Counted from the first letter of the stretch, positions 16,325-25,875 are shown. The stretch is 64,000 nucleotides of DNA from an uncultured Lutimaribacter sp. (GCA_913061505.1 CAJXSO010000003.1:54426-118425); one strand, 5' to 3'. Numbers and translations are program-made. Notes: a model not told the origin generated them from the letters alone.

Positions 16325-16930
16325 ATGAAACTTGTCTCGTCGCCTGCCTCGCCCTTCGTGCGCAAGGTGCGCGTTTTGCTGCGCGAAACCGGGCTGGATG
16401 CCTCGGTTGAAGAATTGGATGTGGCCACCACACCCTATGCCACCGCCCCCGAGGTGATTGCCGCCAATCCGGTGGGCAAGATCCCGGCCCTGATCCGCGC
16501 CGATGGGCCCTCGCTATACGACAGCCGGGTGATCACCCGCTATCTTGATTCGCTGGCAGGGGCGGGCCTGTATCCCGATGCCGCCATCTGGGAGGTGCTG
16601 ACGCTTGAGGCAACGGGTGACGCGATTATGGAATGCGCGGTATCGATCACCTACGAAGGGCGCCTGCGCCCCGCAGAAAAGCAATCTGACGAATGGCGCG
16701 AGGCGCAATGGGCCAAGATTGCCCGCAGTCTGGATGCGCTGGAAACCGTGTGGCTGAGCCATTTGCAAGGCCCGCTGAACGCTGGGCAAATTTCGGTGGG
16801 GTGTGCGCTGGCCTATCTTGATTTTCGCCATGATGCGCGCAATTGGCGCGCGGGCCGGGCCGTTTTGGCCGAATGGTTCCAAGGCTTTGCCGAACGCCCA
16901 TCGATGAAAGCCACAGCGCCTGCTGGCTAA
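16325..16930 (+). CDS. Glutathione S-transferase family protein
   Basis: 201 residues. N-terminal thioredoxin-like domain opens with MKLVSSPASPFVRKVRVLLRE, where Ser6/Ser9 occupy the glutathione-activating position, then NPVGKIPAL and the DSRVITRYLD glutathione-binding motif (about residues 63-72). A helical C-terminal domain follows. Substrate cannot be told from sequence. It stands alone between the paiB-like gene and petABC, all on the plus strand. Confidence 0.88.
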   Translation: MKLVSSPASPFVRKVRVLLRETGLDASVEELDVATTPYATAPEVIAANPVGKIPALIRADGPSLYDSRVITRYLDSLAGAGLYPDAAIWEVLTLEATGDAIMECAVSITYEGRLRPAEKQSDEWREAQWAKIARSLDALETVWLSHLQGPLNAGQISVGCALAYLDFRHDARNWRAGRAVLAEWFQGFAERPSMKATAPAG

Positions 16931-17161
16931 AGATCAGCCATCGCCATGCATATCGGGGGCCGGGAAGGTGCCCCCGATCTTTTGCGCCTGACTGCGCGCA
17001 TAACATATTCGCCAAGATGAATAACTGCGCCGAAACGGCGCAACTGGCTTTCCCTTCTGGACGCAAGCGAAATCCCCCGTTACATAGCCCATCGGAAATG
17101 GCTGCCTGTATGGCGGCCCGCACCGTATTGGCCACCTTGGCTGAAAAATGGAGAGAACCTC

Positions 17162-17725
17162 GTGTCCCACGCAGAAGATCACGAAGGCACCCGCAGAGAC
17201 TTCCTCTACTACGCCACGGCTGGCGCAGGCGCGGTTGCAACAGGCGCGGCTGTATGGCCGCTTGTAAACCAGATGAACCCGTCAGCCGATGTGCGCGCGC
17301 TCAGCTCGATCCGCGTTGATGTGTCGGGTGTTGAGGTGGGCAGCCAGCTCACCGTGAAATGGCTGGGCAAGCCGGTGTTCATTCGCCGCCGCACCGAAGA
17401 AGAAATCGCCGCCGCGCGCGCTGTTTCGCTGGATGATCTGACGATCGATAAAGGCGCGCAGAACGCCAACAAGCCCGGCGCCGATGCGATGGACGAAAAC
17501 CGCACGCTGGACGAGGCGGGCGAATGGCTGGTGATGATTGGCGTTTGCACCCATTTGGGTTGCGTGCCCATCGGCAATGGCGCCGGCGAATTTGGCGGCT
17601 GGTTCTGCCCCTGCCACGGCTCGCATTACGATGCCGCTGGCCGTATCCGCAAAGGCCCGGCGCCGCGGAACTTGGATGTGCCCGTCGCTGAATTTGTCGA
17701 CGAAACCACGATCAAACTGGGATAA
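17162..17725 (+). CDS. petA: Ubiquinol-cytochrome c reductase, Rieske iron-sulfur subunit
   Basis: Carries the [2Fe-2S] cluster of the cytochrome bc1 complex, taking electrons from ubiquinol to cytochrome c1 on the periplasmic side. 187 residues. A twin-arginine motif ([12 protein letters not shown]) leads into the single membrane anchor; the cluster ligands are CTHLGC (about residue 133) and CPCHGSHYD. The start is GTG 17162, supported by GGAGAG seven bases upstream. petB follows after 11 bases and petC after that, forming the classic Rhodobacter fbc/pet operon. Confidence 0.97.
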   Translation: MSHAEDHEGTRRDFLYYATAGAGAVATGAAVWPLVNQMNPSADVRALSSIRVDVSGVEVGSQLTVKWLGKPVFIRRRTEEEIAAARAVSLDDLTIDKGAQNANKPGADAMDENRTLDEAGEWLVMIGVCTHLGCVPIGNGAGEFGGWFCPCHGSHYDAAGRIRKGPAPRNLDVPVAEFVDETTIKLG

Positions 17726-17736
17726 GGAAACGCGCA

Positions 17737-19059
17737 ATGGCCGGAATTCCTCACGATCACTACGAACCCAAGTCGGGTTTCGAAAAGTGGCTGCATTCGC
17801 GTCTGCCGATTGCCGCCCTTGCTTATGACACCATCATGATCCCCACGCCCAAAAACCTGAACTGGATGTGGATTTGGGGCATCATTCTAACCTTCTGCCT
17901 GGCGTTGCAAATTGTGACCGGCGTGATTTTGGTGATGCATTACACCCCGCATGTTGACCTGGCTTTCGCCAGCGTCGAGCACATCATGCGCAACGTGAAT
18001 GGCGGCCATATGATCCGCTATCTGCATGCCAACGGTGCGTCGCTGTTCTTCTTTGCGGTGTATCTGCACATCTTCCGCGGCCTCTATTACGGCTCGTATA
18101 AGGCCCCGCGCGAGATTACCTGGATCATCGGCATGTTGATCTACCTGTTGATGATGGGCACCGCCTTTATGGGCTATGTGCTGCCTTGGGGGCAAATGTC
18201 GTTCTGGGGTGCAACGGTGATCACCGGCCTCTTTGGCGCCATCCCCTTTATCGGCGAGCCGATCCAAACCTGGCTGCTGGGCGGGCCTGCGGTGGATAAT
18301 GCCACGCTGAACCGTTTCTTCTCGCTGCATTATCTGCTGCCCTTCGTGATTGCGGCGCTGGTTGCGGTGCATATCTGGGCCTTCCACACCACCGGCAACA
18401 ACAACCCCACCGGGGTAGAGGTGCGCCGTGGGTCGAAAGAAGAAGCGCAGAAAGACACGCTGCCCTTCTGGCCCTATTTCGTGATCAAAGACCTGTTCGC
18501 GCTGGCTGTTGTGCTGCTGGTGTTCTTCGCGATCGTTGGCTTTATGCCCAACTACCTGGGCCACCCCGATAACTATATCGAGGCAAACCCGCTGGCCACA
18601 CCCGCGCATATCGTGCCTGAATGGTATTTCCTGCCCTTCTACGCCATCCTGCGCGCCTTTACTGCCGATGTTTGGGTGGTGATGTTCGCCAGCTGGATCA
18701 CCGGCGGTATCGTTGATGCCAAGTTCTTTGGCGTGTTGGCCATGTTCGGTGCCATCGCGGTAATGGCGCTGGCGCCTTGGCTGGATACCAGCCGCGTGCG
18801 TTCGGGCCGCTATCGCCCCATGTTCAAGTGGTGGTTTGGCCTGCTGGCGATCGATTTCGTGGTGCTGATGTGGGCGGGCGCCATGCCGGCCGAGGGCATC
18901 TATGCCATGATCTCGCTGATCGGTTCGGCCTATTGGTTTGCGTATTTCTTGGTGATCCTGCCGCTGCTGGGTGTCATCGAAAAGCCGCTGCCGATGCCTG
19001 CCACCATCGAAGACGATTTCAACGCCCATTACGGCAAGCACGGCACACCGGCCGAATAA
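17737..19059 (+). CDS. petB: Cytochrome b of the bc1 complex
   Basis: 440 residues, eight or so membrane helices, fused long form (b6 plus subunit IV equivalent) as in Rhodobacter. Key elements visible: heme-ligand histidines in [26 protein letters not shown] and [24 protein letters not shown] (read in parts), the [18 protein letters not shown] helix of the quinol-oxidation site and the [14 protein letters not shown] loop. An insertion typical of alphaproteobacteria lies around residues 230-245 ([11 protein letters not shown]). Embedded in the inner membrane with PetA and PetC. Confidence 0.98.
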   Translation: MAGIPHDHYEPKSGFEKWLHSRLPIAALAYDTIMIPTPKNLNWMWIWGIILTFCLALQIVTGVILVMHYTPHVDLAFASVEHIMRNVNGGHMIRYLHANGASLFFFAVYLHIFRGLYYGSYKAPREITWIIGMLIYLLMMGTAFMGYVLPWGQMSFWGATVITGLFGAIPFIGEPIQTWLLGGPAVDNATLNRFFSLHYLLPFVIAALVAVHIWAFHTTGNNNPTGVEVRRGSKEEAQKDTLPFWPYFVIKDLFALAVVLLVFFAIVGFMPNYLGHPDNYIEANPLATPAHIVPEWYFLPFYAILRAFTADVWVVMFASWITGGIVDAKFFGVLAMFGAIAVMALAPWLDTSRVRSGRYRPMFKWWFGLLAIDFVVLMWAGAMPAEGIYAMISLIGSAYWFAYFLVILPLLGVIEKPLPMPATIEDDFNAHYGKHGTPAE

Positions 19060-19076
19060 GAAAAGGACCACAGGAA

Positions 19077-19871
19077 ATGCTGAAAAAACTTGCGATCTCC
19101 GCAGTGGCTGCCCTGGCCCTTTCGGGCGGTGCGGCGCTGGCGGCTGGTGCTTCGGGCCATGTTGAAGATGTTGATTTCTCGTTCGAAGGGCCATTTGGCA
19201 AATTCGACCAGAACCAGCTGCAGCGCGGTCTGAAAGTATATACCGAAGTTTGCGCTGCCTGCCACGGGCTGAAATATGTGCCGCTGCGCACATTGGCCGA
19301 TCCGGGCGGCCCGGGCTTTACCGAAGATCAGGTGCGCGCCTATGCGGCGGATAATTTCTCGGTCTATGACCCTGAAATCGACGACGACCGCGCCGCGCGC
19401 CCGGCCGATCACTTTCCGGCCAACAACGGCGTTGGTGCGCCCGACCTAAGCCTGGTTGCCAAATCGCGCGCAGGCTTTCATGGGCCTTATGGCACTGGCA
19501 TGAACCAGTTGTTCAAAGGTATGGGTGGCCCCGAGTATATTTACTCGCTGCTCACCGGCTATACCGGCGAAGAAAAGGAAGAAGCGGGCACCGTGTTCTA
19601 CGGCAACACCGCCTTCCCCGGTGGCTGGATCTCGATGGCCCCGCCGCTGGCTGATGAACAGGTCGAGTTCGACGATGGCCACGACAATTCGCTGCATCAC
19701 ATGTCGCAAGACGTGGCCGCGTTCTTGATGTGGGCCGCCGAGCCCAAGATGATGGCGCGCAAACAGGCGGGTTTTGTGGCCGTGCTGTTCCTGGTGCTGC
19801 TGACATCGCTGCTTTACCTGACCAACAAGCGCCTGTGGGCGCCTGTGAAGAAAGGTGCCAAAGCCGCATAA
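19077..19871 (+). CDS. petC: Cytochrome c1 of the bc1 complex
   Basis: 264 residues. A signal peptide ([18 protein letters not shown]) precedes the CAACHG heme c motif at about residue 61; the sixth ligand methionine is probably in the [11 protein letters not shown] region. A C-terminal helix ([20 protein letters not shown]) anchors it, leaving the heme domain in the periplasm. ATG 19077 is preceded by AGGA and fits the signal peptide; longer reading in this frame overlaps petB. A strong terminator follows 25 bases after the stop, closing the operon. Confidence 0.97.
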   Translation: MLKKLAISAVAALALSGGAALAAGASGHVEDVDFSFEGPFGKFDQNQLQRGLKVYTEVCAACHGLKYVPLRTLADPGGPGFTEDQVRAYAADNFSVYDPEIDDDRAARPADHFPANNGVGAPDLSLVAKSRAGFHGPYGTGMNQLFKGMGGPEYIYSLLTGYTGEEKEEAGTVFYGNTAFPGGWISMAPPLADEQVEFDDGHDNSLHHMSQDVAAFLMWAAEPKMMARKQAGFVAVLFLVLLTSLLYLTNKRLWAPVKKGAKAA

Positions 19872-19890
19872 GACCGGCTGCAGACAAACA

Positions 19891-19923
19891 AAAAACCCCG
19901 CGCTGGCCGCGGGGTTTTTTTAT
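19891..19923. terminator. Bidirectional terminator between petC and hpaR
   Basis: CCCCGCG (19896-19902) pairs with CGCGGGG (19908-19914) around a five-base loop, flanked by an A-run on the left and eight T on the right, so it can stop transcription in both directions. It ends the pet operon and also serves convergent hpaR. Confidence 0.9.
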
Positions 19924-20384
19924 TTTTGTGGGCTGCTTTTGTTAGGCGGGTCCAGTTGATCTAGCTCGTTGAGCAGATCAAGCAGCTGGTCCAGCTTTTG
20001 GCTGCCAAAGCTTTCGCGCAACCAGGCGGTCAGCTCTTGGCTTTGCTGCAGGTTGTCAGCGATCAGCTGCTGGCCGTTTGCGGTAATTGAAACCACCTGT
20101 TTGCGCCGGTCGGTGGGGTGGGGCGCCCGGCTGACCAGCCCCTTGGCCACAAGCGTTTGCAAAATGCGTGTCAGGCTGGGCAGCAGCAAAACCGAACGAT
20201 CTGCAATCTCGGTCGGGTCCAGCGGGCCGCGTTCATCTAATACGCGCAGCACCCGCCATTGCTGTTCGGTCACGCCCACATCCGATAACATGGCGCGGAT
20301 CGGCCCCATCACTTTTTCCCGCGCGCGCAACAGCGCAATCGGCAGCGATCTATTGGTCAGGGGGGCGGTCAAATGATCTGTCAT
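19920..20384 (-). CDS. hpaR: MarR-type regulator of homoprotocatechuate degradation
   Basis: 154 residues. Winged-helix MarR protein: PIALLRAREKVMGPIRAML at the dimer helix, VTEQQWRVLRVL at the start of the DNA-binding part, LLLPSLTRILQTLVAKGLVSR as recognition region and DRRKQVVSITANG as the wing. This pattern is that of HpaR (homoprotocatechuate operon repressor). It is transcribed divergently from hpaFEDGH across a 96-base gap that contains a TTAAC-AC-GTTAA palindrome, so it most likely represses the operon and itself until an aromatic effector binds. Confidence 0.9.
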   Translation of the reverse strand: MTDHLTAPLTNRSLPIALLRAREKVMGPIRAMLSDVGVTEQQWRVLRVLDERGPLDPTEIADRSVLLLPSLTRILQTLVAKGLVSRAPHPTDRRKQVVSITANGQQLIADNLQQSQELTAWLRESFGSQKLDQLLDLLNELDQLDPPNKSSPQK

Positions 20385-20428
20385 TGGGTCTCTTTGCCCG
20401 TAAATCTGGGCCGAGGCAACATATTCGC

Positions 20429-20463
20429 TTGACCCAAGGGTCGATAATAACTTAACACGTTAA
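20429..20463 (+). promoter_or_regulatory. Candidate hpa promoter and HpaR operator
   Basis: A TTGACC hexamer at 20429-20434 lies 17 bases before TTAACA at 20452-20457. The latter is inside TTAAC-AC-GTTAA (20452-20463), a palindrome with perfect 5-bp arms 18 bases before the hpaF start. A MarR dimer bound here would cover the promoter. The -10 match is poor, so the promoter part is tentative. Confidence 0.45.
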
Positions 20464-20480
20464 CAGAAAGCGAGGGGGAC

Positions 20481-20876
20481 ATGCCGCATATAACCGTCGA
20501 TTACGCGCCCAACCTAGAGCCCGATGTCGATATTGCAGCGCTATGCGATGTGCTGCGCCGGGCGGCTATTGAAACCGGGGTGTTTCCCTTGGCGGGGGTG
20601 CGTGTTCGTGCCTTTGCCGCCAGTCATGTCAGCATTGCCGATGGCGATGCGCAGCATGGCTATATCGATATTTCCCTGCGGTTGCGCGCTGGGCGCGATC
20701 TGGCGCTGCGCCAAAAGGCAACGGCCGATATTTTCGCAGCGGCCGAGGCGTATTTGGCGCCGGTGATGGCGCGCCGTTCGTTGGCGCTGTCGTTCGAGAT
20801 GCGCGATATCGATCCGCAGCTTTCGCCCAAAACCGGCAGTATCCGCACCTACCTGCCCCGCGACCTGAAAGGCTAA
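20481..20876 (+). CDS. hpaF: 5-carboxymethyl-2-hydroxymuconate delta-isomerase
   Basis: 131 residues. A tautomerase-superfamily protein starting Met-Pro; Pro1 after Met removal is the family's catalytic base. TGVFPLAGVRVRA, an IADGDAQHGYIDISLRL segment and RSLALSFEM match the HpcD/HpaF family closely. It isomerises 5-carboxymethyl-2-hydroxymuconate in the homoprotocatechuate meta-cleavage pathway. First gene of the operon, three bases before hpaE. Confidence 0.92.
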   Translation: MPHITVDYAPNLEPDVDIAALCDVLRRAAIETGVFPLAGVRVRAFAASHVSIADGDAQHGYIDISLRLRAGRDLALRQKATADIFAAAEAYLAPVMARRSLALSFEMRDIDPQLSPKTGSIRTYLPRDLKG

Positions 20877-20879
20877 GCC

Positions 20880-22391
20880 ATGACCGAGCTGCAAAATAAC
20901 CTGGAAAAGCTGGCACCAATTCTGGCGCAGCTGCGTGCGCGGGGGGTGCCTAACCGCATTGCCGGCCAAGATGTACCCGCGCAATCTGGCGCCACATTCG
21001 ACAATCACTCGCCGGTGGATGAAAGCTTTATCTGCACCGTGGCGCGCTCGGGGGCGGCAGATATCGATGCCGCAGCGCAGGCCGCGCGCGCGGCCTTTCC
21101 GGCCTGGCGCGATTTTCCCGCAGCCGAGCGTAAAAAGGTGCTGCACCGCATTGCCGATGGCATTGTGGCCCGGGCCGAAGAAATAGCGCTGGCCGAATGC
21201 TGGGATACCGGGCAGGCCCTGCGCTTTATGTCGAAAGCCGCGCTGCGGGGGGCGGAAAATTTCCGCTTTTTTGCCGATCGTGCCCCAGCTGCGCGCGATG
21301 GCCAGCACCTGCCCTCGCCCACGTTGATGAATATCACCACCCGCGTGCCGATTGGCCCGGTGGGGGTCATCACACCCTGGAACACGCCTTTCATGCTGTC
21401 CACCTGGAAAATTGCCCCGGCCTTGGCGGCTGGCTGCACAGTGGTGCATAAACCGGCCGAATTCAGCCCGGTGACGGCGCGTATTTTGATGGATATCGCC
21501 GAAGAGGCAGGCCTGCCCCCGGGGGTGTGGAACCTGGTGAATGGCTTTGGCGAAGAGGCCGGCCGCGCCCTGACCGAACACCCCGATATCAAGGCCATTG
21601 CCTTTGTGGGTGAATCCAAAACCGGCAGCATGATTATGAAACAAGGCGCCGATACGCTAAAGCGGGTGCATTTCGAATTGGGCGGCAAAAACCCGGTGAT
21701 CGTTTTTGACGATGCCGATTTAGACCGCGCTTTGGATGCGGCGATCTTTATGATCTACTCGCTGAATGGCGAGCGCTGCACATCCTCGTCGCGCCTGCTG
21801 GTGCAAGACACGATCGCCGCGGAGTTTACCGCCAAGCTGGTGGCGCGGGTGAACGCCATCAAACTGGGCCATCCGTTGGACCCAACCACCGAAGTGGGGC
21901 CGCTGATCCACAAGGTGCATTTCGACAAGGTTTGCAGCTATTTCGATGTTGCCCGCGCCGAGGGGGCCACCATCGCCGCTGGCGGCAGCGCGCCTGATCA
22001 GCCCGGCCATTACGTGCGCCCCACCTTGTTTACCAATGCCCATGCCAAAATGCGCATTGCCCAAGAAGAAATCTTTGGCCCGGTCTTAACCGCCATACCC
22101 TTTGCCACCGAAGACGACGCGCTGCAGATCGCCAATGATGTGGCCTATGGCCTGACGGCCTATGTCTGGACCAATGATCTGCCGCGCGCCCTGCGCGTGA
22201 CACAGGCGCTAGAGGCGGGGATGATCTGGGTAAACAGCGAAAACGTGCGCCACCTGCCCACCCCCTTTGGCGGGGTCAAGGCCAGCGGTATTGGCCGCGA
22301 TGGCGGCGATTGGTCGTTTGAATTTTATATGGAACAAAAACACGTGGGCTTTGCCCTGGGTGCGCATAAAATCCCCCAATTGGGTGTTTAA
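20880..22391 (+). CDS. hpaE: 5-carboxymethyl-2-hydroxymuconate semialdehyde dehydrogenase
   Basis: 503 residues. An NAD-dependent aldehyde dehydrogenase: TPWNTPFMLSTWKIAPALAAG for the Rossmann entry, FELGGKNPV with the general-base Glu (about residue 264) and NGERCTSSSRL with the nucleophilic Cys (about residue 300). It oxidises the ring-cleavage semialdehyde to the acid. The context between hpaF and hpaD fixes the substrate better than the sequence alone does. Confidence 0.93.
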   Translation: MTELQNNLEKLAPILAQLRARGVPNRIAGQDVPAQSGATFDNHSPVDESFICTVARSGAADIDAAAQAARAAFPAWRDFPAAERKKVLHRIADGIVARAEEIALAECWDTGQALRFMSKAALRGAENFRFFADRAPAARDGQHLPSPTLMNITTRVPIGPVGVITPWNTPFMLSTWKIAPALAAGCTVVHKPAEFSPVTARILMDIAEEAGLPPGVWNLVNGFGEEAGRALTEHPDIKAIAFVGESKTGSMIMKQGADTLKRVHFELGGKNPVIVFDDADLDRALDAAIFMIYSLNGERCTSSSRLLVQDTIAAEFTAKLVARVNAIKLGHPLDPTTEVGPLIHKVHFDKVCSYFDVARAEGATIAAGGSAPDQPGHYVRPTLFTNAHAKMRIAQEEIFGPVLTAIPFATEDDALQIANDVAYGLTAYVWTNDLPRALRVTQALEAGMIWVNSENVRHLPTPFGGVKASGIGRDGGDWSFEFYMEQKHVGFALGAHKIPQLGV

Positions 22392-22447
22392 ACCCTGCCC
22401 ACACCCCATGCCGGGGCACAGCCGCCCCACCCCGAGGAGACCCAAAC

Positions 22448-23428
22448 ATGCCAGTGCCAGCCCCCAATTTATACCCGCCCTTTAACATTGTGCGCCTCAG
22501 CCATGTTGAATACCGCGTCACCGATCTGGCGCGCTCGCGGGCGTTTTATGTCGATACGCTGGGCCTGCAGGTCAGCTTCGAGGATGACAGCCGCATTTAC
22601 CTGCGCGCGATGGAGGAACGCGGCCATCACTGCATCGTGCTGGTGCGGGCCGATGCGGCCGATGTGGGCGTGCTGGGTTTTAAACTATATGACACCCCAG
22701 ATCTGGATGCCGCGCAGGCCTGGTTTGCCGGCCGTGGCCTGCCCACACAATGGGTTGATCGCCCCTTTATGGGCCGCGTGCTGCGCACCCGCGATCCGTT
22801 TGGCATTCCGCTGGAATTTTACGTGCAGATGGACAGGCTGGCCCCCATCCACCAGCAATATCGCCTCTATAATGGCGTCAAACCCCTGCGGATTGATCAT
22901 TTCAATATGTTCTCATCCGATGTCGATGCCTCGGTCGCGTTTTACAACGATATTGGCTTTCGCGTCACGGAATATACCGAAGATGATGAAAGCGGGCGCT
23001 GCTGGGCGGCCTGGATGCATCGCAAGGGTGGCGTGCATGATGTGGCCTTTACCAATGGCCTTGGCCCGCGCCTGCACCACACGGCCTTTTGGGTGCCAAC
23101 ACCGCTGAATATCATCGATCTGCTTGATCTGATGTCTACCACAGGCTGGGTGGCCAATATCGAACGGGGCCCCGGCCGCCATGGTATCTCGAACGCATTT
23201 TTCCTTTATGTCCGCGATCCCGATGGCCACCGGATCGAGATTTATTGCAGCGATTACCAGACCGTTGACCCAGATCTTGAACCGATCCGCTGGTCGCTGA
23301 CCGATCCTCAGCGCCAAACCCTGTGGGGGGCGGCCGCGCCGCGGTCGTGGTTTGAAGAGGGCTCGGCCTTTGAAGGGGTGGCGCCGGTGCCGGCTGTGCT
23401 GCAAGCCCAGCCCATCATCGCGCCCTAG
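22448..23428 (+). CDS. hpaD: 3,4-dihydroxyphenylacetate 2,3-dioxygenase
   Basis: 326 residues. Extradiol ring-cleavage enzyme of the vicinal-oxygen-chelate (type I) class: two betaalphabetabetabeta repeats, metal ligands likely His in LRIDHFNMFS, His in LHHTAFWV and Glu in DPDGHRIEIYCSDYQ, the last being the diagnostic C-terminal signature. It opens homoprotocatechuate between C2 and C3. The start at 22448 has a GAGGAGA Shine-Dalgarno eight bases upstream. Metal (Fe or Mn) cannot be told from sequence. Confidence 0.93.
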   Translation: MPVPAPNLYPPFNIVRLSHVEYRVTDLARSRAFYVDTLGLQVSFEDDSRIYLRAMEERGHHCIVLVRADAADVGVLGFKLYDTPDLDAAQAWFAGRGLPTQWVDRPFMGRVLRTRDPFGIPLEFYVQMDRLAPIHQQYRLYNGVKPLRIDHFNMFSSDVDASVAFYNDIGFRVTEYTEDDESGRCWAAWMHRKGGVHDVAFTNGLGPRLHHTAFWVPTPLNIIDLLDLMSTTGWVANIERGPGRHGISNAFFLYVRDPDGHRIEIYCSDYQTVDPDLEPIRWSLTDPQRQTLWGAAAPRSWFEEGSAFEGVAPVPAVLQAQPIIAP

Positions 23429-23452
23429 CCCATGCAGCCAGGAGACACACAG

Positions 23453-24313
23453 ATGCGCTATGCCACGGTGATGGCCGAAGGCCAGCAATTTTGGGGGGCG
23501 ATGCGGGGCGATGATTTTGCCGCCCTCTCGCCTGATTTTCCACACTGGCCCAGCCTGCGCCATGTGATCGCGGCCGGTGGCTTGCCCAGCCTGCAGGCGG
23601 CGGCGCAAACCGCCCCGATCAGCCATGCGGCAGGCAGCTTTACCTACCTGCCGCCCATCCCCGCGCCCGAGAAAATTATCTGCGTTGGCGTCAATTTTCC
23701 CGATCGCAACGCCGAATATAAAGATGGCAGCGACCTGCCCAAATACATGTCGCTTTTCCCCCGCTTTGCCCGCAGCTTTACCGGCCATGGCCAAAGCCTG
23801 ATCCGCCCCCCTGAAAACCACACGCTGGATTACGAGGGCGAGGTGGCCATTGTGATTGGCACAGGTGGCCGGCGTATCGCGGCCCAAGACGCCTATGCCC
23901 ATATCGCCGCGCTGACGCTGGCCAACGAGGGCACCATCCGCGATTGGGTGCGCCACGCCAAGTTTAACGTAACCCAAGGCAAAAACTGGGATAGCTCGGG
24001 CGCGCTGGGGCCTTGGATTGTGCCCTTTAGCGATGCCGCCCAGCTGGATCAGGCCAGCATCAGCACGCGGGTAAACGGTGAACTGCGCCAGCACGATCAC
24101 CTGGCGCGCATGATGTTCCCGATCCGCCAGCAAATTGCCTATATCAGCACGTTCACCACGCTGGTGCCGGGCGATATCATCATCACCGGCACCCCCACCG
24201 GCGCCGGCGCCCGGTTTGACCCGCCGCGCTATCTGGTGCCGGGCGATGTGGTCGAGATCGAGGTGCCGGGCATCGGCACCTTGCGCAACACGGTAGAGGA
24301 CGAGCAATGCTAA
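23453..24313 (+). CDS. hpaG: Fumarylacetoacetase-family decarboxylase/isomerase of the HpaG type
   Basis: 286 residues with a single FAH domain: ICVGVNFPDRNAEYK, the metal-binding Glu pair in LDYEGEVAIVIGTGGR, DWVRHAKFNVTQGKNWDSSG and ITGTPTGAGA. In enterobacteria HpaG is a two-domain protein doing OPET decarboxylation and HHDD isomerisation; here only one domain is present, so either one domain does both or the isomerase step is left to HpaF-type activity or another locus. The start is ATG 23453 with AGGAGA eight bases ahead. Overlaps hpaH by seven bases. Confidence 0.85.
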   Translation: MRYATVMAEGQQFWGAMRGDDFAALSPDFPHWPSLRHVIAAGGLPSLQAAAQTAPISHAAGSFTYLPPIPAPEKIICVGVNFPDRNAEYKDGSDLPKYMSLFPRFARSFTGHGQSLIRPPENHTLDYEGEVAIVIGTGGRRIAAQDAYAHIAALTLANEGTIRDWVRHAKFNVTQGKNWDSSGALGPWIVPFSDAAQLDQASISTRVNGELRQHDHLARMMFPIRQQIAYISTFTTLVPGDIIITGTPTGAGARFDPPRYLVPGDVVEIEVPGIGTLRNTVEDEQC

Positions 24314-25110
24314 GCCAAAATGACATTCAGCTTGCAGCCGATACGCTTTGGCAGGCCGAACAAACCGGCCAGCAATGCGGCCTGCTGTCGTTGCGGTTTC
24401 CGGGCATGGATATGGATGATGCCTATGCCGTGCAGGCGGCGCTGATCGCGCGGCGCATTCAGGCGGGGCATCAGGTGACGGGCTGGAAAATTGGCCTGAC
24501 ATCAAAGGCCATGCAATCGGCGCTGGGAATCGATATCCCCGATAGCGGCATGTTGATGGATGATATGCATTTCCCCGATGGCGCCACAGTGCCCGCGGGG
24601 CGGTTTATCCAGCCGCGGATCGAGGCGGAAATCGCCTTTGTCATGAAGGCGCCTTTGGCGGGCACCGATATCACCCGCGCCGATGTGATTGCCGCCACCG
24701 ATTATGTGGCCCCCGCCATCGAAATTTTAGACACACGGGTGCTGCGCGCCGATCCGGCCACCGGCCAGGCGCGGGTGATCACCGATACGATCAGCGATAA
24801 TGCCGCCAATGCTGGCATTGTTCTGGGGGCCGCGCGCCATGCGCTGCCGGCGGTCGATCTGCGCTGGGTGGGCGCGATTGTCAGCCGCAACGACGAGGTC
24901 GAGGAAACCGGGCTGGGCGCAGGCGTGCTGAACGACCCGGTCAATGGCATCGTCTGGCTGGCCCGCCGCATGGGCCAATATGGCCAGCGTATCGAGGCGG
25001 GGCAGGTGATTTTGTCGGGCTCTTTCATCCGGCCTGTAGAATGCCCCAGCGGCAGCCGCATCCACGCCGATTTTGGCACCTTTGGCACGGTGCAGGTGAA
25101 TTTTGCCTAA
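24307..25110 (+). CDS. hpaH: 2-oxo-hept-4-ene-1,7-dioate hydratase
   Basis: 267 residues. Member of the 4-oxalocrotonate decarboxylase/hydratase family: VTGWKIGLTSKAMQ, the PRIEAEIAFVMK motif with metal-ligand Glu residues, YVAPAIEILDTR and VLNDPVNGIVWLA. It adds water to 2-oxo-hept-4-ene-1,7-dioate, giving 4-hydroxy-2-oxo-heptanedioate. The aldolase HpaI that would finish the pathway is not in the window. Last gene of this operon; it converges with the SDR gene after nine bases. Confidence 0.92.
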   Translation: MLSQNDIQLAADTLWQAEQTGQQCGLLSLRFPGMDMDDAYAVQAALIARRIQAGHQVTGWKIGLTSKAMQSALGIDIPDSGMLMDDMHFPDGATVPAGRFIQPRIEAEIAFVMKAPLAGTDITRADVIAATDYVAPAIEILDTRVLRADPATGQARVITDTISDNAANAGIVLGAARHALPAVDLRWVGAIVSRNDEVEETGLGAGVLNDPVNGIVWLARRMGQYGQRIEAGQVILSGSFIRPVECPSGSRIHADFGTFGTVQVNFA

Positions 25111-25119
25111 AGCGCGGGC

Positions 25120-25872
25120 TTAGCCGCGCAGCGCTGGCAGGCCCACGCCCGTGCTTTGAAACCCGCCATCGGCGGCCAGCGTTTGCCCGGTGATATAGCT
25201 GGCCTTGTCCGAGCATAAAAACACGATCGCCTCGGCAATTTCGGTTTCTGATCCATAGCGATTGAGCGGGATGGCATCGTGATAGGCATCGATGATCGCT
25301 TGCGTGTGCACCGCCATCGCCAGCTTGGTGCGCACCGGCCCCGGCGCCACGGCATTGGCGCGAATGCCATATTCGCCCAGCTCGGCGGCTTGTTGTTGGG
25401 TCAGCGCGATCACCCCTGCCTTTGAGGTGCCATAGGCCACCCGCAGTGTAGAGGCGCGCAAACCGCTGATCGAGGCGATATTCACAATCGCGCCGCGGGC
25501 CTGTTTCAGCGCGGGTGTCAGCGCCTGGGTCATCAGAAAAACGCCATCCAAATTGGTGGCCATCACGCGCCGCCATGCGGCGAAATCGGTTTCTTCGATC
25601 GGGCCAAATTCGGCCACACCGGCATTGTTCACCAGCGCATCCACATGGCCCAGTGCCGCCAGCGCCTGTGGCACCATCTGCGCCACCTGCGCGGGGTCAG
25701 AGACATCGCATAGAATGGGGGTGGCGCCTGCCAGCCCTGCGGCGGCATCGGCCAGCGCTTGGGCGTCGCGGTCGATCATCACAACCTGGCGGCCTTCGGC
25801 CAGAAACAGCTGTGTTGTGGCCAAGCCAATGCCGCGCGCGGCGCCTGTGACGATTGCGGTTGTGCGTGTCAT
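25120..25872 (-). CDS. SDR-family NAD(P)-dependent oxidoreductase
   Basis: 250 residues. Classical short-chain dehydrogenase: TGAARGIG cofactor loop at residues 9-16, NNAG, catalytic Ser in IASISG, YGTSKAG with YxxxK, and the PG motif in NAVAPGPVRT. An Asp at the end of beta-2 (VMIDRD) suggests NAD+ preference. The start is ATG 25872, four bases after a GGGGGG run; longer reading in this frame overlaps the P450 gene. It lies 58 bases downstream of the P450 gene on the same strand, so the two probably form a unit. Substrate unknown. Confidence 0.85.
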   Translation of the reverse strand: MTRTTAIVTGAARGIGLATTQLFLAEGRQVVMIDRDAQALADAAAGLAGATPILCDVSDPAQVAQMVPQALAALGHVDALVNNAGVAEFGPIEETDFAAWRRVMATNLDGVFLMTQALTPALKQARGAIVNIASISGLRASTLRVAYGTSKAGVIALTQQQAAELGEYGIRANAVAPGPVRTKLAMAVHTQAIIDAYHDAIPLNRYGSETEIAEAIVFLCSDKASYITGQTLAADGGFQSTGVGLPALRG

Positions 25873-25875
25873 GAT

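Noticed and set aside
17887..19293. Long minus-strand open frame (468 codons) opposite petB and petC
   Set aside because: Antisense shadow of two certain genes; the translation is a low-complexity His/Gln/Arg-rich string with no motifs, as GC-rich codon bias produces.
22913..24505. 530-codon minus-strand open frame across hpaD, hpaG and hpaH
   Set aside because: It spans three well-supported plus-strand genes and has no ribosome site or family motif.
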